DNA of 64,000 nt from Flagellimonas lutimaris. Its GTDB lineage: Bacteria > Bacteroidota > Bacteroidia > Flavobacteriales > Flavobacteriaceae. Where the stretch lies: positions 930,001-994,000 of the forward strand of contig NZ_QXFH01000070.1 in the NCBI RefSeq assembly GCF_003581615.1, in the 5' to 3' direction. Made by a program: the position numbers and the translations under genes. The notes beneath the pieces were generated by a model. It searched no databases and was not told where the DNA came from. It saw only the letters and a program-made list of their open reading frames with translations. Position 1 is the first letter of the stretch; every line of letters begins with the position of its first letter. Positions 1 through 8,750 of this stretch are shown here, in pieces.

Positions 1-960
1 GGAATATTCGCGATAGGTAAATCCTGGGTGTACGCAGTAACCGCCTGTTTCCCCATTTTTGTTGATGGCCAAAAACCCGATTTGGAAATCTTTGCGGCCT
101 TCGTTTTTCTTCATGATTCGTTTTACACCTTCTTCGCAGGCTTCCTGTGGACTTTTGCCTTGTCGCATCAATTCTACAATCAAAAAGCTGCCCACGGTAC
201 GGATGACTTCTTCGCCAACCCCCGTCGCCGTGGCACCGCCCACTTCATTGTCAATAAAAAGTCCGGCGCCAATAATGGGGGAGTCCCCAACACGCCCAGC
301 TACTTTGTATGCCATTCCACTCGTAGTGCATGCACCGGCAATATCCCCGTTTTCATCAATGGCCAACATACCAATGGTATCGTGGTTTTCTATGTTGATA
401 GTGGTTTCGTATTTGGAGGTTTTTAACCACTCTTCGTATTGTTTTTTGGTACTTTCGGTGAACAAATCCTCTTTTTTAAACCCTTGTTCGTAGGCAAACT
501 TTTCGGCTCCTTTACCAGCCAAAATAATATGTGGGGTTTCCTCCATCACCTTTCTGGCTACGGAAACGGGATGGACAATATTTTCCATGCAAACCACAGC
601 GCCACAATTACCATCTTTGTCCATAATGCAGGCATCCAAAGTCACATTGCCATCACGGTCGGGGCGCCCTCCTTTGCCTACCGTTTCGTTAGTTTCGTCC
701 CCTTCTTCCACCATTACACCTTGTTCCACGGCATCCAAAGCATTGCCTCCTTCTTTTAAGACTTTCCATGCTTTTTCCGAAGCATTGAAAAAGTTCCATG
801 TACAAACTACAATGGGTTTTATAGGATTTGGAGTAGTGGGTACCATTGCGGCAGGGACTGCTTCGGGCTTTGGTTCTGTTTTACAAGCGACCAATGTGGA
901 GGCGGAAACCAGCCCGGCTGCGGATAGGCTGGAATTTTTTAGGAATTTGCGTCGTTCCAT
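1..960 (-). CDS. N4-(beta-N-acetylglucosaminyl)-L-asparaginase (glycosylasparaginase family), 3' end missing
   Basis: Partial at the window edge; 320 codons are visible, close to the usual full length of this Ntn-hydrolase family. Family members cleave the N-acetylglucosamine-asparagine bond or isoaspartyl/beta-aspartyl bonds, after self-cleavage exposes a Thr nucleophile. The segment HDTIGMLAID has the expected nucleophile Thr, and a GRVGDSPIIGAGLF-type substrate loop follows it. The start ATG at 958-960 gives MERRKFLKNSSLSAAGL, a twin-arginine-like leader, followed by a possible lipobox (TLVAC), so it is probably exported and lipid-anchored. It is divergent from cutC with only 40 bp between the starts. 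The exact substrate (glycoasparagine versus isoaspartyl peptide) is inference; the family call is firm. Confidence 0.88.
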   Translation of the reverse strand, partial: MERRKFLKNSSLSAAGLVSASTLVACKTEPKPEAVPAAMVPTTPNPIKPIVVCTWNFFNASEKAWKVLKEGGNALDAVEQGVMVEEGDETNETVGKGGRPDRDGNVTLDACIMDKDGNCGAVVCMENIVHPVSVARKVMEETPHIILAGKGAEKFAYEQGFKKEDLFTESTKKQYEEWLKTSKYETTINIENHDTIGMLAIDENGDIAGACTTSGMAYKVAGRVGDSPIIGAGLFIDNEVGGATATGVGEEVIRTVGSFLIVELMRQGKSPQEACEEGVKRIMKKNEGRKDFQIGFLAINKNGETGGYCVHPGFTYREYS

Positions 961-1000
961 GGTTTGGTATGTTTAATTTTAAGGGTTATAAAGATACAAT

Positions 1001-1720
1001 ATGCTGGTAGAAGTTTGTGCCAATTCCTTGGAATCGGCCTTGAACGCTGAAAAGGCAGGAGCCGATAGAATAGAACTTTGTTCCGAACTGGGCGTTGGGG
1101 GTGTTACACCTTCCGTTGGACTGATTACCTTGGTGAAAAAGGAATTGAATATTCCGGTTCATGTTTTGATTCGTCCGAGGGGTGGTCATTTCACCTACTC
1201 CGATGCTGAATTTGAAGTAATGAAAGCTGATATTTTGGCTTGTAAAGAGTTGGGTGTTGAAGGTATTGTTTCTGGAATTTTGATGGATGATTTTTCGGTG
1301 GATATGGAAAGAACCCAGGCTTTGGTGGATTTGGCGAAGCCGATGCATTTCACCTTCCATCGTGCCTTTGATTGGGTAGCGGAACCTTTGGAAGCCATCA
1401 AGCAGTTGGAAGACTTGGGCGTGCAAACGATATTGACCTCGGGCGGAGAGACATCAGCGGAAAAAGGTGTCAACCATCTTGATGCTTGGCAAAAACAAAC
1501 ATCGCTCACCATCATGGCTGGTGGTGGAGTTTCCCCTAAAAATGCATCAAAATTTAAGGATATTGGCCTAAGAGCCATCCATTGTTCCGGAACTTCTTTT
1601 GGGAATCGATTGAACTTGGAGGGGAAAATCAGTATGAATTCCACAAAACATTTAGTGGAAGATGAGGTGGCTGTTTCAAGTGTAGATACCCTTGCATCGA
1701 TAGTTGAAGCCGTTAAATAA
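1001..1720 (+). CDS. cutC: CutC family protein
   Basis: 239 residues, the normal size of the CutC TIM-barrel family. The N-terminus LVEVCANSLESALNAEKAGA followed by DRIELCSELGVGGVTPS is the family signature, and PVHVLIRPRGGHFTYS and ILTSGGETSAEKGV are also typical. The family was linked to copper tolerance in E. coli, but that role is disputed and the true reaction is uncertain. It is cytoplasmic, with no signal peptide. Its start lies 40 bp from the divergent asparaginase start, so its promoter must lie in that gap or in the other gene; TATGTTTA at 968-975 is a one-off match to TAnnTTTG. The next gene, 54 bp downstream, has its own promoter-like element. Confidence 0.9.
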   Translation: MLVEVCANSLESALNAEKAGADRIELCSELGVGGVTPSVGLITLVKKELNIPVHVLIRPRGGHFTYSDAEFEVMKADILACKELGVEGIVSGILMDDFSVDMERTQALVDLAKPMHFTFHRAFDWVAEPLEAIKQLEDLGVQTILTSGGETSAEKGVNHLDAWQKQTSLTIMAGGGVSPKNASKFKDIGLRAIHCSGTSFGNRLNLEGKISMNSTKHLVEDEVAVSSVDTLASIVEAVK

Positions 1721-1754
1721 AGTTTAAATACACTGTTTAATAGCAGATTAGCTC

Positions 1755-1762
1755 TAATTTTG
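1755..1762 (+). promoter_or_regulatory. Putative -7 element upstream of the metallophosphoesterase
   Basis: TAATTTTG is an exact match to the Bacteroidota -7 consensus TAnnTTTG and ends 12 bp before the ATG at 1775. No good TTG lies at the usual spacing (TTTA at 1736-1739 is 15 bp upstream), so this is tentative. Confidence 0.35.
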
Positions 1763-1774
1763 TAAAAAAATTGT

Positions 1775-3007
1775 ATGTCCCGATTTATCGTTTTGTCAAT
1801 CCTGTATGTGGTATTGGCCGTTTATGGTTTTCAAGCTTTCAAAACTTTGTTCAAAAGTCCATTGATGCATTGGACCTACATTGTTCTTTTCTTGGGGGCC
1901 TTGATTTTTTTGACCATAAAAGTGATTACCTACGATCCCGGAGATGGGTTCAAAGGGACTGCTGCTATAGCAGGAAGTATCTTTGCCGCATTTTTTCTAT
2001 TGGCCTTGGTGTTGGGGTTCTTCCTTTTGTTGGAGGACATTGTTAGATTGATAGGCTTTGGATATAATAAAATTGCGGGTGTTTCCGATGCTGATGCAGG
2101 TTTTCTTCCTTCCCGTAGAAAGTTTGTAAGTGGTATTGCCTTAAGCCTGGCAGCTTTGCCTTTTGGGGCTTTGTTATATGGGATGTACCGCGGAAAATAC
2201 AACTATCAGGTGTTGAAGTATGAGCTGGAGTTCGATGACCTTCCCGATGCGTTTCACAATTATCAGATTACCCAGATATCCGATGTGCACAGCGGTAGTT
2301 TTGATGATTATAAGAAGGTAGAATATGGGGTCAACTTGGTCAACGAACAAAATAGTGATGTAATTTTCTTTACCGGAGATATTGTCAACAACCGTTCGAG
2401 CGAGTTGGAACCATGGAAAGATGTCTTTTCCCGTTTGGATGCCAAGGATGGAGTGTTTTCCATTTTGGGTAACCACGATTATGGGGATTATGCGGTTTGG
2501 GACACTGAGGAAGAGAAGGAAAAAAACTTGGAGGACCTCAAAGTTATGCAGAAAGAAATGGGCTTCGACTTGCTTTTAAATACTAACCGCTTTTTAGAGA
2601 AAGACGGGCATAAAATTGCTTTGGTCGGAGTAGAAAACTGGGGACGTGGTGGATTTAAAAAAGCGGGTGACCTACAGAAAGCCAAAGAAGGTGTTTCCAA
2701 AGAAGACTTTAAAATATTATTGAGCCACGACCCATCGCATTGGGAAGATGTGGTGATACATGATGATTACCATTTTCATTTAACTTTGAGCGGGCATACC
2801 CACGGCATGCAGTTTGGGGTCGAAATCCCAGGGTGGGTAAAATGGAGTCCTGTAAAATGGCGCTATAAATACTGGGCGGGCATTTACAAGGAAATGGAAC
2901 AATTTATTAACGTAAACAGAGGATTCGGATTTATTGGCTATCCGGGCCGTTTTGGTATTTGGCCGGAGATTTCAGTAATCACTTTAAAGAAAAAAGGATT
3001 GGCATAA
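1775..3007 (+). CDS. Membrane-anchored calcineurin-like metallophosphoesterase
   Basis: 410 residues. The N-terminus has about four hydrophobic segments (roughly residues 3-20, 32-48, 65-90 and 115-135), then a metallophosphoesterase domain from about residue 150. All metal-site blocks are visible: QISDVHSGSF, FFTGDIVNN, LGNHDYGDY, LLSHDPSHW and LSGHTHGMQFG. The layout resembles YkuE/YaeI-like enzymes, which act on phosphodiester or phospholipid headgroup substrates; the substrate here is unknown. The order of membrane segments before the catalytic domain suggests the active site faces the periplasm (inference). It converges on the FadL-type gene across a shared terminator. Confidence 0.88.
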   Translation: MSRFIVLSILYVVLAVYGFQAFKTLFKSPLMHWTYIVLFLGALIFLTIKVITYDPGDGFKGTAAIAGSIFAAFFLLALVLGFFLLLEDIVRLIGFGYNKIAGVSDADAGFLPSRRKFVSGIALSLAALPFGALLYGMYRGKYNYQVLKYELEFDDLPDAFHNYQITQISDVHSGSFDDYKKVEYGVNLVNEQNSDVIFFTGDIVNNRSSELEPWKDVFSRLDAKDGVFSILGNHDYGDYAVWDTEEEKEKNLEDLKVMQKEMGFDLLLNTNRFLEKDGHKIALVGVENWGRGGFKKAGDLQKAKEGVSKEDFKILLSHDPSHWEDVVIHDDYHFHLTLSGHTHGMQFGVEIPGWVKWSPVKWRYKYWAGIYKEMEQFINVNRGFGFIGYPGRFGIWPEISVITLKKKGLA

Positions 3008-3025
3008 TATAAAACTTCCAAAAAT

Positions 3026-3057
3026 AAAAAGGCACTGATAAATTTCAGTGCCTTTTT
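3026..3057. terminator. Bidirectional intrinsic terminator
   Basis: AAAAAGGCACTGA pairs with TCAGTGCCTTTTT around a 6-nt loop, 13 bp in all. A-tract and T-tract flanks let it serve both convergent genes (the phosphoesterase ending at 3007 and the FadL-type gene ending at 3085). Confidence 0.85.
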
Positions 3058-3084
3058 GGTTAGAGTTGGTTATGTACTTGTTGT

Positions 3085-4389
3085 TTAAAGTTTTAACGAT
3101 GCTCCAATACCGATCATAGAGGTGGTCATATCGTAGGATACTTCACTACCCGGAATAGCTCCATAGGGTGGAAAATTCTGAATGAACTGTGGGTTCAATA
3201 CCGGGCCGGAAGTAGCATCGCCACTTGTACCGTAGTGGTAAAGCAAATCTAATTGGAATCTATCACTTACCTCATAGCTTAAACCTACTTGAAAAGCGTT
3301 TTTAATGATAGCTGTCGCTGGAATATTAAAGAATGCCACATCATTATTGATAGGATTGGAACTATAGGTGTACCCTAAACGAATAGGTAGTTTGTTGATA
3401 CCCTTATATTGGATTCCTGCGGAAATAATATTAATGTTTTCCCATCCAAAACCTGCAACGGAGGCAGTTTCAGTCCAACCAACAGAAGAGAAACCATCTG
3501 TATTTTCATAGTCCACCATTCTGTAATCAAGCGCTAGGTCTATGGTTCCTAAAGAGTAGCCTAAACCAAAGGATAGAATGGCCGGATAATCCATATTAAA
3601 TGAATTGGTTGCCGTTGATCCATCCAAGTAAGTGTTGTCCAAATCAAAGTCCCCAAAATTTTGAGTTGTTTTATAGGATACCCCAGCTTTAAATCCAGAG
3701 TTTGAATTGTAGAACAATCCTACTTGGGCACCAAAACCTAGTGCGGAAGCTTTATCTGTTGAAGGGTAACCTGCTTGGTTAGGGTTGGCTGTTGGGTTGG
3801 GCATCAATTCTAAAGCAGAATAATTGAATGTGGGTTGCAGCCCAAATGAAAGTTCATCGGTTATTTCGTAAGCCCATGCCAATCCAATTTGGAAAAGCAT
3901 ATAGTCGGATTCAATCCTACCAAACCCTCCATTGGCCTGAGGCATGTTTATGGGGTTAGACATACTTTCGGGGAAGGTTGCCCCAAATCCGCTAATACCA
4001 AAGGCAGATGCACCAAAAGTATGCTTGCTGTCCGGTTTACTCCATACAGCAGCCAATGCTGGCATTGGAGAAATCCCACGGTCATCCTCGGTAGTTCCAC
4101 TGAAAAAGTTACCTGTAGGCTGTCCTTCGTTATCAAATTCAGGAACAGTTGAGCTCAGTTCTGGAGAAGAAAAGAACAATCCGACGTCCAATTTGATTAT
4201 GTCCTCATCAAAAGCAGAAATTGTGGCAGGATTCCAATGCAACGCACCAGAAATATCCAAAGGCTGGGCGGTAGCGGCACCCCCCATTGACATATTTACC
4301 GAGCCCACACCTTGCATGATGTGTCCGGCTTGCGAAAATGTGACTGTGGTCATGAATAGAGCACCAAGTGTAAAAATGAATTTTTTCAT
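3085..4389 (-). CDS. FadL/OmpP1/TodX-type outer-membrane transport protein
   Basis: 434 residues with a Sec signal peptide (MKKFIFTLGALFMTTVTFSQ). The mature N-terminus AGHIMQGVGSVNMSMGGAAT and GALHWNPATISAF match the FadL/OmpP1 family, including the NPA block. The rest alternates aromatic beta-strands such as YEITDELSFGLQPTFNYS and ends in a barrel-type strand finishing SLKL. Family members carry long-chain fatty acids or other hydrophobic compounds across the outer membrane. The substrate cannot be read from sequence. It stands alone, with 350 bp upstream of its start. Confidence 0.88.
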   Translation of the reverse strand: MKKFIFTLGALFMTTVTFSQAGHIMQGVGSVNMSMGGAATAQPLDISGALHWNPATISAFDEDIIKLDVGLFFSSPELSSTVPEFDNEGQPTGNFFSGTTEDDRGISPMPALAAVWSKPDSKHTFGASAFGISGFGATFPESMSNPINMPQANGGFGRIESDYMLFQIGLAWAYEITDELSFGLQPTFNYSALELMPNPTANPNQAGYPSTDKASALGFGAQVGLFYNSNSGFKAGVSYKTTQNFGDFDLDNTYLDGSTATNSFNMDYPAILSFGLGYSLGTIDLALDYRMVDYENTDGFSSVGWTETASVAGFGWENINIISAGIQYKGINKLPIRLGYTYSSNPINNDVAFFNIPATAIIKNAFQVGLSYEVSDRFQLDLLYHYGTSGDATSGPVLNPQFIQNFPPYGAIPGSEVSYDMTTSMIGIGASLKL

Positions 4390-4739
4390 TGTTAGAGGTT
4401 TTACACAGTAAGTGGCTGAATAGTAAGTTAATGGTCAGTCAATTGCTGTTGTGTTAATTCAGGTGTAAACCTATAAACTTAGTGGACTAAAAGTAATGAT
4501 AAATGTCATAAATTTTATACTAGTGTCAATGTCTTGACAATCAACATGAAAGCATTTCAAGTTTTTTTTAATCATTTGTATATTTAAAATAGGTTTGGGC
4601 AACCAATAAGGCCAGGGTTTAGTTTTTTGTCCTGGATACCTTTACCGAGATGATATCATCTTGAGTTTGACTTCAAGTATTGACTGGCTGTAAAAACATT
4701 CGCATTTTTTCTTACTTTTGACTGTAAACCTGAGAATAC
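4390..4739. other. 350-bp intergenic region between the divergent FadL-type and thioredoxin-like genes
   Basis: No coding potential was seen. It is AT-rich and holds a 14-bp perfect palindrome AGATGATATCATCT at 4648-4661 and a TAnnTTTG element at 4713-4720 facing the thioredoxin-like gene. TAAACTTA at 4474-4481 reads TAAGTTTA on the minus strand, a weak -7 candidate for the FadL-type gene. No RNA fold was recognised. Confidence 0.5.
4713..4720 (+). promoter_or_regulatory. Putative -7 element of the thioredoxin-like gene
   Basis: TACTTTTG matches TAnnTTTG exactly and ends 19 bp before the ATG at 4740. The nearest TTG upstream (4680-4682) is 30 bp away, longer than usual, so only the -7 half is well supported. 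Confidence 0.4.
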
Positions 4740-5039
4740 ATGTCCAAATTCGGAGAACTTATAGATTTACAAGTCCCTGTACTATTAGATTTTTATGCAG
4801 AATGGAATGAACAGTCCACTTCCATGCATCCTGTTTTGAGTGATGTGGCCGCAGCCCTTGGCGATAAGGGAAAGGTTATTAAAATTGATGTGGACAAGAA
4901 CAAAGAACTTTCACAGGCACTTCGGATAAAGGGGTTGCCTACTTTAATGATCTACAAGAAAGGTGAGATGGTGTGGCGCCAAAGCGGTGAGCAGGACGCC
5001 AATACACTTATAGGAATATTAAACGAATATATCCAATAA
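4740..5039 (+). CDS. Thioredoxin-fold protein lacking the CXXC motif
   Basis: 99 residues, the size of a single cytoplasmic thioredoxin domain, with no signal peptide. The fold landmarks are clear: VPVLLDFYAEW, VIKIDVDKNKELSQALRIKG, the cis-proline block GLPTLMIYKKGE and a C-terminal helix. The active-site stretch normally read as WCGPCK is WNEQSTS here, and the protein has no cysteine at all, so it cannot do dithiol-disulfide exchange. It may act as a chaperone-like or binding partner (inference). It is monocistronic, between a promoter-like element and a terminator shared with the convergent DUF2723 gene. Confidence 0.85.
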   Translation: MSKFGELIDLQVPVLLDFYAEWNEQSTSMHPVLSDVAAALGDKGKVIKIDVDKNKELSQALRIKGLPTLMIYKKGEMVWRQSGEQDANTLIGILNEYIQ

Positions 5040-5040
5040 A

Positions 5041-5069
5041 AAAAGCGAGGTAAAAACCTCGCTTTTTTT
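5041..5069. terminator. Bidirectional intrinsic terminator
   Basis: AAAAGCGAGGT pairs with ACCTCGCTTTT around an AAAA loop, followed by a T run. It lies between the convergent thioredoxin-like and DUF2723 genes. Confidence 0.88.
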
Positions 5070-5076
5070 ATGCTAT

Positions 5077-8000
5077 TTATTCTTTTGGTAGTATAGAGTC
5101 TGGGACACTTTCTATGGTGTCCAACGGAATGGAATCTTCCAAATCAGGGTCCAAGGGTATCGGTTCGTCCAATACATCTTCTTCGTCGCCCACAAACTGG
5201 GAGAACATATCTATGTACTCGTTAAAAATCACAGTTTCGGATTCTGCGAGTTCCTTGTCGCCGTTTTCAATTAGGATATCAATGTTTCTTCGGTAGGCCT
5301 GCATATCGGATAGTATGTCATCAATTTTATCGTATTGCTCATCCAAAGGTATGTTGGAATAATATTCCAAATGCTCTTGATACACCTTTTTCAGTTTGCC
5401 GAATAGTTCACGTGCCTTTTCGGTTTCGCCTACTTTGTAGTATCCATCAACAAATGGTTCTACAAAGGCATAAAAATAATAATGCTCCACAGGCATATTC
5501 TCCATGGCAATATTGATAACATCCTTGGCCTTATCAATGTCGTTTTCCTCAATGAGGGTTTCCATCAAACGGGCCAAATTACTTCGGAAGGATAGTCCTT
5601 GCGAACGTGTTTGTGGATCATGATAAATTTCATCACTTCCCGAATTGCCCCAATCCCAATCCTTAACAATGTCGTACATCAAATCAGAATCAATACGGCC
5701 CATTTCAAAGGAGTTTCGGTTCGGGGTTTTGATGGGTACCAATTTATACACCAAACCATCCAATTGCAGATAGTCCTTCATCCAAATGTATTCGGCACTG
5801 TCAAAACTTCCTCCAGAAAAATAAATGGGGCGTTTCCAATCGTTGTTGGCAATCAAATCCAACATCAATATTCTGTTTTTTGGAAGTGCACTCTGAGGTA
5901 AATCAATATCAATATAATCCACAATAAGTGCGGAATCTTTTTCCTTGACCAATCCGCTTTCCAGTACATTTTGTTTGTTGACGGGAATCCTGACTTTGTT
6001 GGTCGGATAGTACACAATATCCAAGGTGCTTTCGGAATAGTTGCTCAAATCGGCACCTTGATTGGTTAAAATATGCCTGAATTTGGTCTGTGGCTTATCG
6101 CTGCCAATCCAGTTCATAAAATCTTTGATGTTCCAACGATTTTCCGTGATGCCTTGGTAATAAACCGCGTCTCTAGTTCCATAACTATATTTGTCGTGGG
6201 TCAATTGAGAAGGGATAGGGTCGCTCTCGTAAGCCTTACGTTTCATTTGGTCGATGTACCAATCGGTGGCAAATAGGCTGGTGTTGACCACGCGAACATC
6301 GGTTCTATAGTTTTCAATTTCCTGTGCATACCAAATTGGGAAGGTGTCGTTATCCCCAATGGTAAACAATATGGCCCCTGCATCTTCTTTGCAGGAATCT
6401 AGATAAGCTTTTGCGGTTGATGGTGCGGTATACCTGTTCGAACGGTCATGGTCGTCCCAATTCTGGTATCCCATTAACAAGGGCACTGCCAATAAACATA
6501 AAGTAGCGATGGCCGGTGCAGCAATTTTTGGGGACATTATCTTTTTAAACTCTTCAAAGAGTCCGTAGACCCCAATGCCTATCCAAATACAGAAAACGTA
6601 AAAGGATCCCACCAAGGAATAATCTCTTTCCCTAGGTTGGAAGATATAGGGGTTGGTATAAAACTGAATAGCCAGTCCGGTGAACATAAAGAACACAAAA
6701 AGCACCCAGAACTGTTTTGGGTTTTTGGAAATCTGAAACACGATGCCCAGAATTCCTAAAAGCAATGGTAAGAAGAAATAGGTGTTCCTACCTTTGTTGT
6801 TTTTCCAGTCACTAGGCAGATTTTCTTGACTTCCCAGTCGAATACTGTCAATAAAATTGATGCCGCTCAGCCAATTTCCATTTTCATCGTATCTACCTTG
6901 AAGATCATTTTGCTTTCCGACAAAATTCCACATGAAGTAGCGCATGTACATATAACTGAACTGGAAATCGAACATATATTCCAGGTTTTGCCCTAATGTT
7001 GGCGGCTCTACCTCAATATACTCTCCAAACTCCCGTAAAAAGCGGATGTATTGTTCAGAATCTAGCTCTCCTTGAGAATAGGCTGTCTTAAATTGATTTA
7101 CGGCTTCTCTTAGGTCGTTGTTGGAAATGTATTCCGATTTAATACGGAAATCCAAGGCGCCAAAGTAGCGCATATAGTTTTCGGCATGCTGGTCGCTCCA
7201 CATTCTGGGCAAAATACCAACGTGTTTTTCATTGGGTCCGGGGATTGCACCTTTGTAGTGGTTTACAATAACGTATTTGCCCAATTCCAAGTCTTTTTCA
7301 TACTTGGGGCTATCATCCCTATCTTCTCCCGAAGGAGCAAAAGTATCTGAATAATAAGCGCCATACACAGGACTGTCCACACCAGGGTATTGTTCCCTGT
7401 TGTAGTAGGCCAATAAGGCCCTTGCATCGGCAGGATTGTTTTCGTTTACTACGGTTCTGGCGTTTGCTCTAATAGGCAACATCAACCACGATGAAAACCC
7501 AAGAATCAAGAACATCAAGCAGAGAACAATAATGTTCGCATTGTAATAATTATGTTTTCGGGTATATCTGAGTCCAAAATAAAAGGCTGCGACAAAAACT
7601 AGTCCCATAATGATGGAACCTGAGTTGAACGGAAGCCCAATTTCATTGATAAAGAACACTTCGCTCCAACCAAAAAGTTCCAATACATAGGTCAAAGAGA
7701 ATTTGTAAACCAAAATAAGAACCGCAATCACGGCAATATTGGCCAATAAGAAGTTCTTGACCGTAGTAGTTTTATATTTTTTGAAATAATAGAGTAGGCC
7801 TATGGAAGGAATGGCCAAAAAGCCCATAAACTGGATTCCGAAGGTAAGCCCGATCACAAAACAGATAAGCATGAGCCAGCGGTGACCTCTGGGGTCTCCC
7901 AAGTTGTCCGTCCATTTTAAACCTAACCAAAGTAAAAGAGCCATAATTAAACTGGCCATGGCATATACTTCGGTCTCTACGGCGTTGAACCAAAAACTAT

Positions 8001-8409
8001 CGGAGAAGGTAAAGGCAAGTGCACCAACAAGTCCGCTTCCAAAAATGGCAATAGCTTTGCTATTGGTCATTTCACTTTTTTTGGAGATCATTTTTCCGAC
8101 AAGGTTGGTAATGGTCCAAAAGGTGAACAATACAGCGAAAGCACTTGAAACTATGGATACTGCATTGACCATAAGCGCTATTTTGGTTTCGTCACCAAAG
8201 GCGAACAAGGCAAAAAAGGCTCCTATCATTTGTAGCAACGGCGCTCCTGGAGGGTGCCCGACTTGCAATTTTGCTGAGGTGGAAATGTATTCCCCTGCAT
8301 CCCAAAAACTTCCTGTGGGTTCAACGGTCAGGGCATAAACTATAAACGCGATAGCGAAGGAAACCCACCCTAGGATGGTGTCCCATTTTTTGAAGTCTTT
8401 TGCAAACAT
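5077..8409 (-). CDS. DUF2723 family membrane protein (putative GT-C glycosyltransferase, GT117-like)
   Basis: About 1110 residues from the chosen ATG at 8407-8409 (MFAKDFKKWDTILGW). The frame is open to 8490, but the extra N-terminus is Lys/Phe-rich and non-conserved in look. The N-terminal block has an early Asp-Glu pair in TGSFWDAGEYISTS and the glycine/proline segment VGHPPGAPLLQ. At least ten membrane spans follow in roughly residues 15-620. A soluble part follows, with IGDNDTFPIWYAQE and RPIYFSGG, and then TPR-like helices (DKAKDVINIAMENM, EKARELFGKLKK). DUF2723 proteins are polytopic GT-C-fold enzymes linked to protein O-glycosylation in Bacteroidota; acceptor and sugar here are inference. 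The tail is strongly acidic and proline-rich. Confidence 0.87.
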   Translation of the reverse strand: MFAKDFKKWDTILGWVSFAIAFIVYALTVEPTGSFWDAGEYISTSAKLQVGHPPGAPLLQMIGAFFALFAFGDETKIALMVNAVSIVSSAFAVLFTFWTITNLVGKMISKKSEMTNSKAIAIFGSGLVGALAFTFSDSFWFNAVETEVYAMASLIMALLLWLGLKWTDNLGDPRGHRWLMLICFVIGLTFGIQFMGFLAIPSIGLLYYFKKYKTTTVKNFLLANIAVIAVLILVYKFSLTYVLELFGWSEVFFINEIGLPFNSGSIIMGLVFVAAFYFGLRYTRKHNYYNANIIVLCLMFLILGFSSWLMLPIRANARTVVNENNPADARALLAYYNREQYPGVDSPVYGAYYSDTFAPSGEDRDDSPKYEKDLELGKYVIVNHYKGAIPGPNEKHVGILPRMWSDQHAENYMRYFGALDFRIKSEYISNNDLREAVNQFKTAYSQGELDSEQYIRFLREFGEYIEVEPPTLGQNLEYMFDFQFSYMYMRYFMWNFVGKQNDLQGRYDENGNWLSGINFIDSIRLGSQENLPSDWKNNKGRNTYFFLPLLLGILGIVFQISKNPKQFWVLFVFFMFTGLAIQFYTNPYIFQPRERDYSLVGSFYVFCIWIGIGVYGLFEEFKKIMSPKIAAPAIATLCLLAVPLLMGYQNWDDHDRSNRYTAPSTAKAYLDSCKEDAGAILFTIGDNDTFPIWYAQEIENYRTDVRVVNTSLFATDWYIDQMKRKAYESDPIPSQLTHDKYSYGTRDAVYYQGITENRWNIKDFMNWIGSDKPQTKFRHILTNQGADLSNYSESTLDIVYYPTNKVRIPVNKQNVLESGLVKEKDSALIVDYIDIDLPQSALPKNRILMLDLIANNDWKRPIYFSGGSFDSAEYIWMKDYLQLDGLVYKLVPIKTPNRNSFEMGRIDSDLMYDIVKDWDWGNSGSDEIYHDPQTRSQGLSFRSNLARLMETLIEENDIDKAKDVINIAMENMPVEHYYFYAFVEPFVDGYYKVGETEKARELFGKLKKVYQEHLEYYSNIPLDEQYDKIDDILSDMQAYRRNIDILIENGDKELAESETVIFNEYIDMFSQFVGDEEDVLDEPIPLDPDLEDSIPLDTIESVPDSILPKE

Positions 8410-8530
8410 AGAGTTGGTTGTTAACCGAATTGTGGCGAATTTAGTAAATATAGAATAGAAGAATAGCCATTTTTGGAAAACCTTTAACACCCATACTTAA
8501 GAAAAATAGCATGTATTCTTGTCAAAAATA

Positions 8531-8561
8531 TTTGTTGAAACCAAACTTTGTTATAAATTTG
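8531..8561 (+). promoter_or_regulatory. Promoter of tRNA-Gln
   Basis: TTTG at 8531-8534, a 19-bp spacer and TAAATTTG at 8554-8561 match the Bacteroidota housekeeping promoter. The -7 box ends 18 bp before the tRNA 5' end. Confidence 0.75.
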
Positions 8562-8579
8562 CACGCTCAAATACGGTAC

Positions 8580-8651
8580 TGGCCTATGGTGTAATTGGCA
8601 ACACAGCTGGTTTTGGTCCAGTCGTTCTAGGTTCGAGTCCTAGTAGGCCAA
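8580..8651 (+). tRNA. tRNA-Gln (anticodon TTG)
   Basis: A cloverleaf can be drawn. The acceptor stem is TGGCCTA (8580-8586) paired with TAGGCCA (8644-8650), followed by discriminator A. The D arm contains TGGTGTAATTGGCAACAC. The anticodon loop TTTTGGT gives anticodon TTG, and the T arm is CTAGGTTCGAGTCCTAG. CCA is not encoded (ACG follows). The gene has its own promoter and a strong terminator, so it is transcribed alone. Confidence 0.95.
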
Positions 8652-8655
8652 CGAA

Positions 8656-8693
8656 AAGCCCCGCAAATTTAAATTTGCGGGGCTTGTTTTTTT
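8656..8693 (+). terminator. Intrinsic terminator of tRNA-Gln
   Basis: A perfect 30-nt palindrome (arms AAGCCCCGCAAATTT and its complement) followed by GTTTTTTT, 5 bp after the tRNA. Confidence 0.9.
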
Positions 8694-8750
8694 AATTTTA
8701 TTGGAACTTGAGAGGAATTCTTCCGAGTAATTCTTAAGTCAAAACTTCCG

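Noticed and set aside
28-493. Two plus-strand frames at the window start
   Set aside because: They lie opposite the glycosylasparaginase, whose motifs cover the same bases.
8656-8693. Perfect palindrome after tRNA-Gln considered as an attachment site
   Set aside because: It is followed by a T run directly after a tRNA, so a terminator explains it; no second copy was seen.
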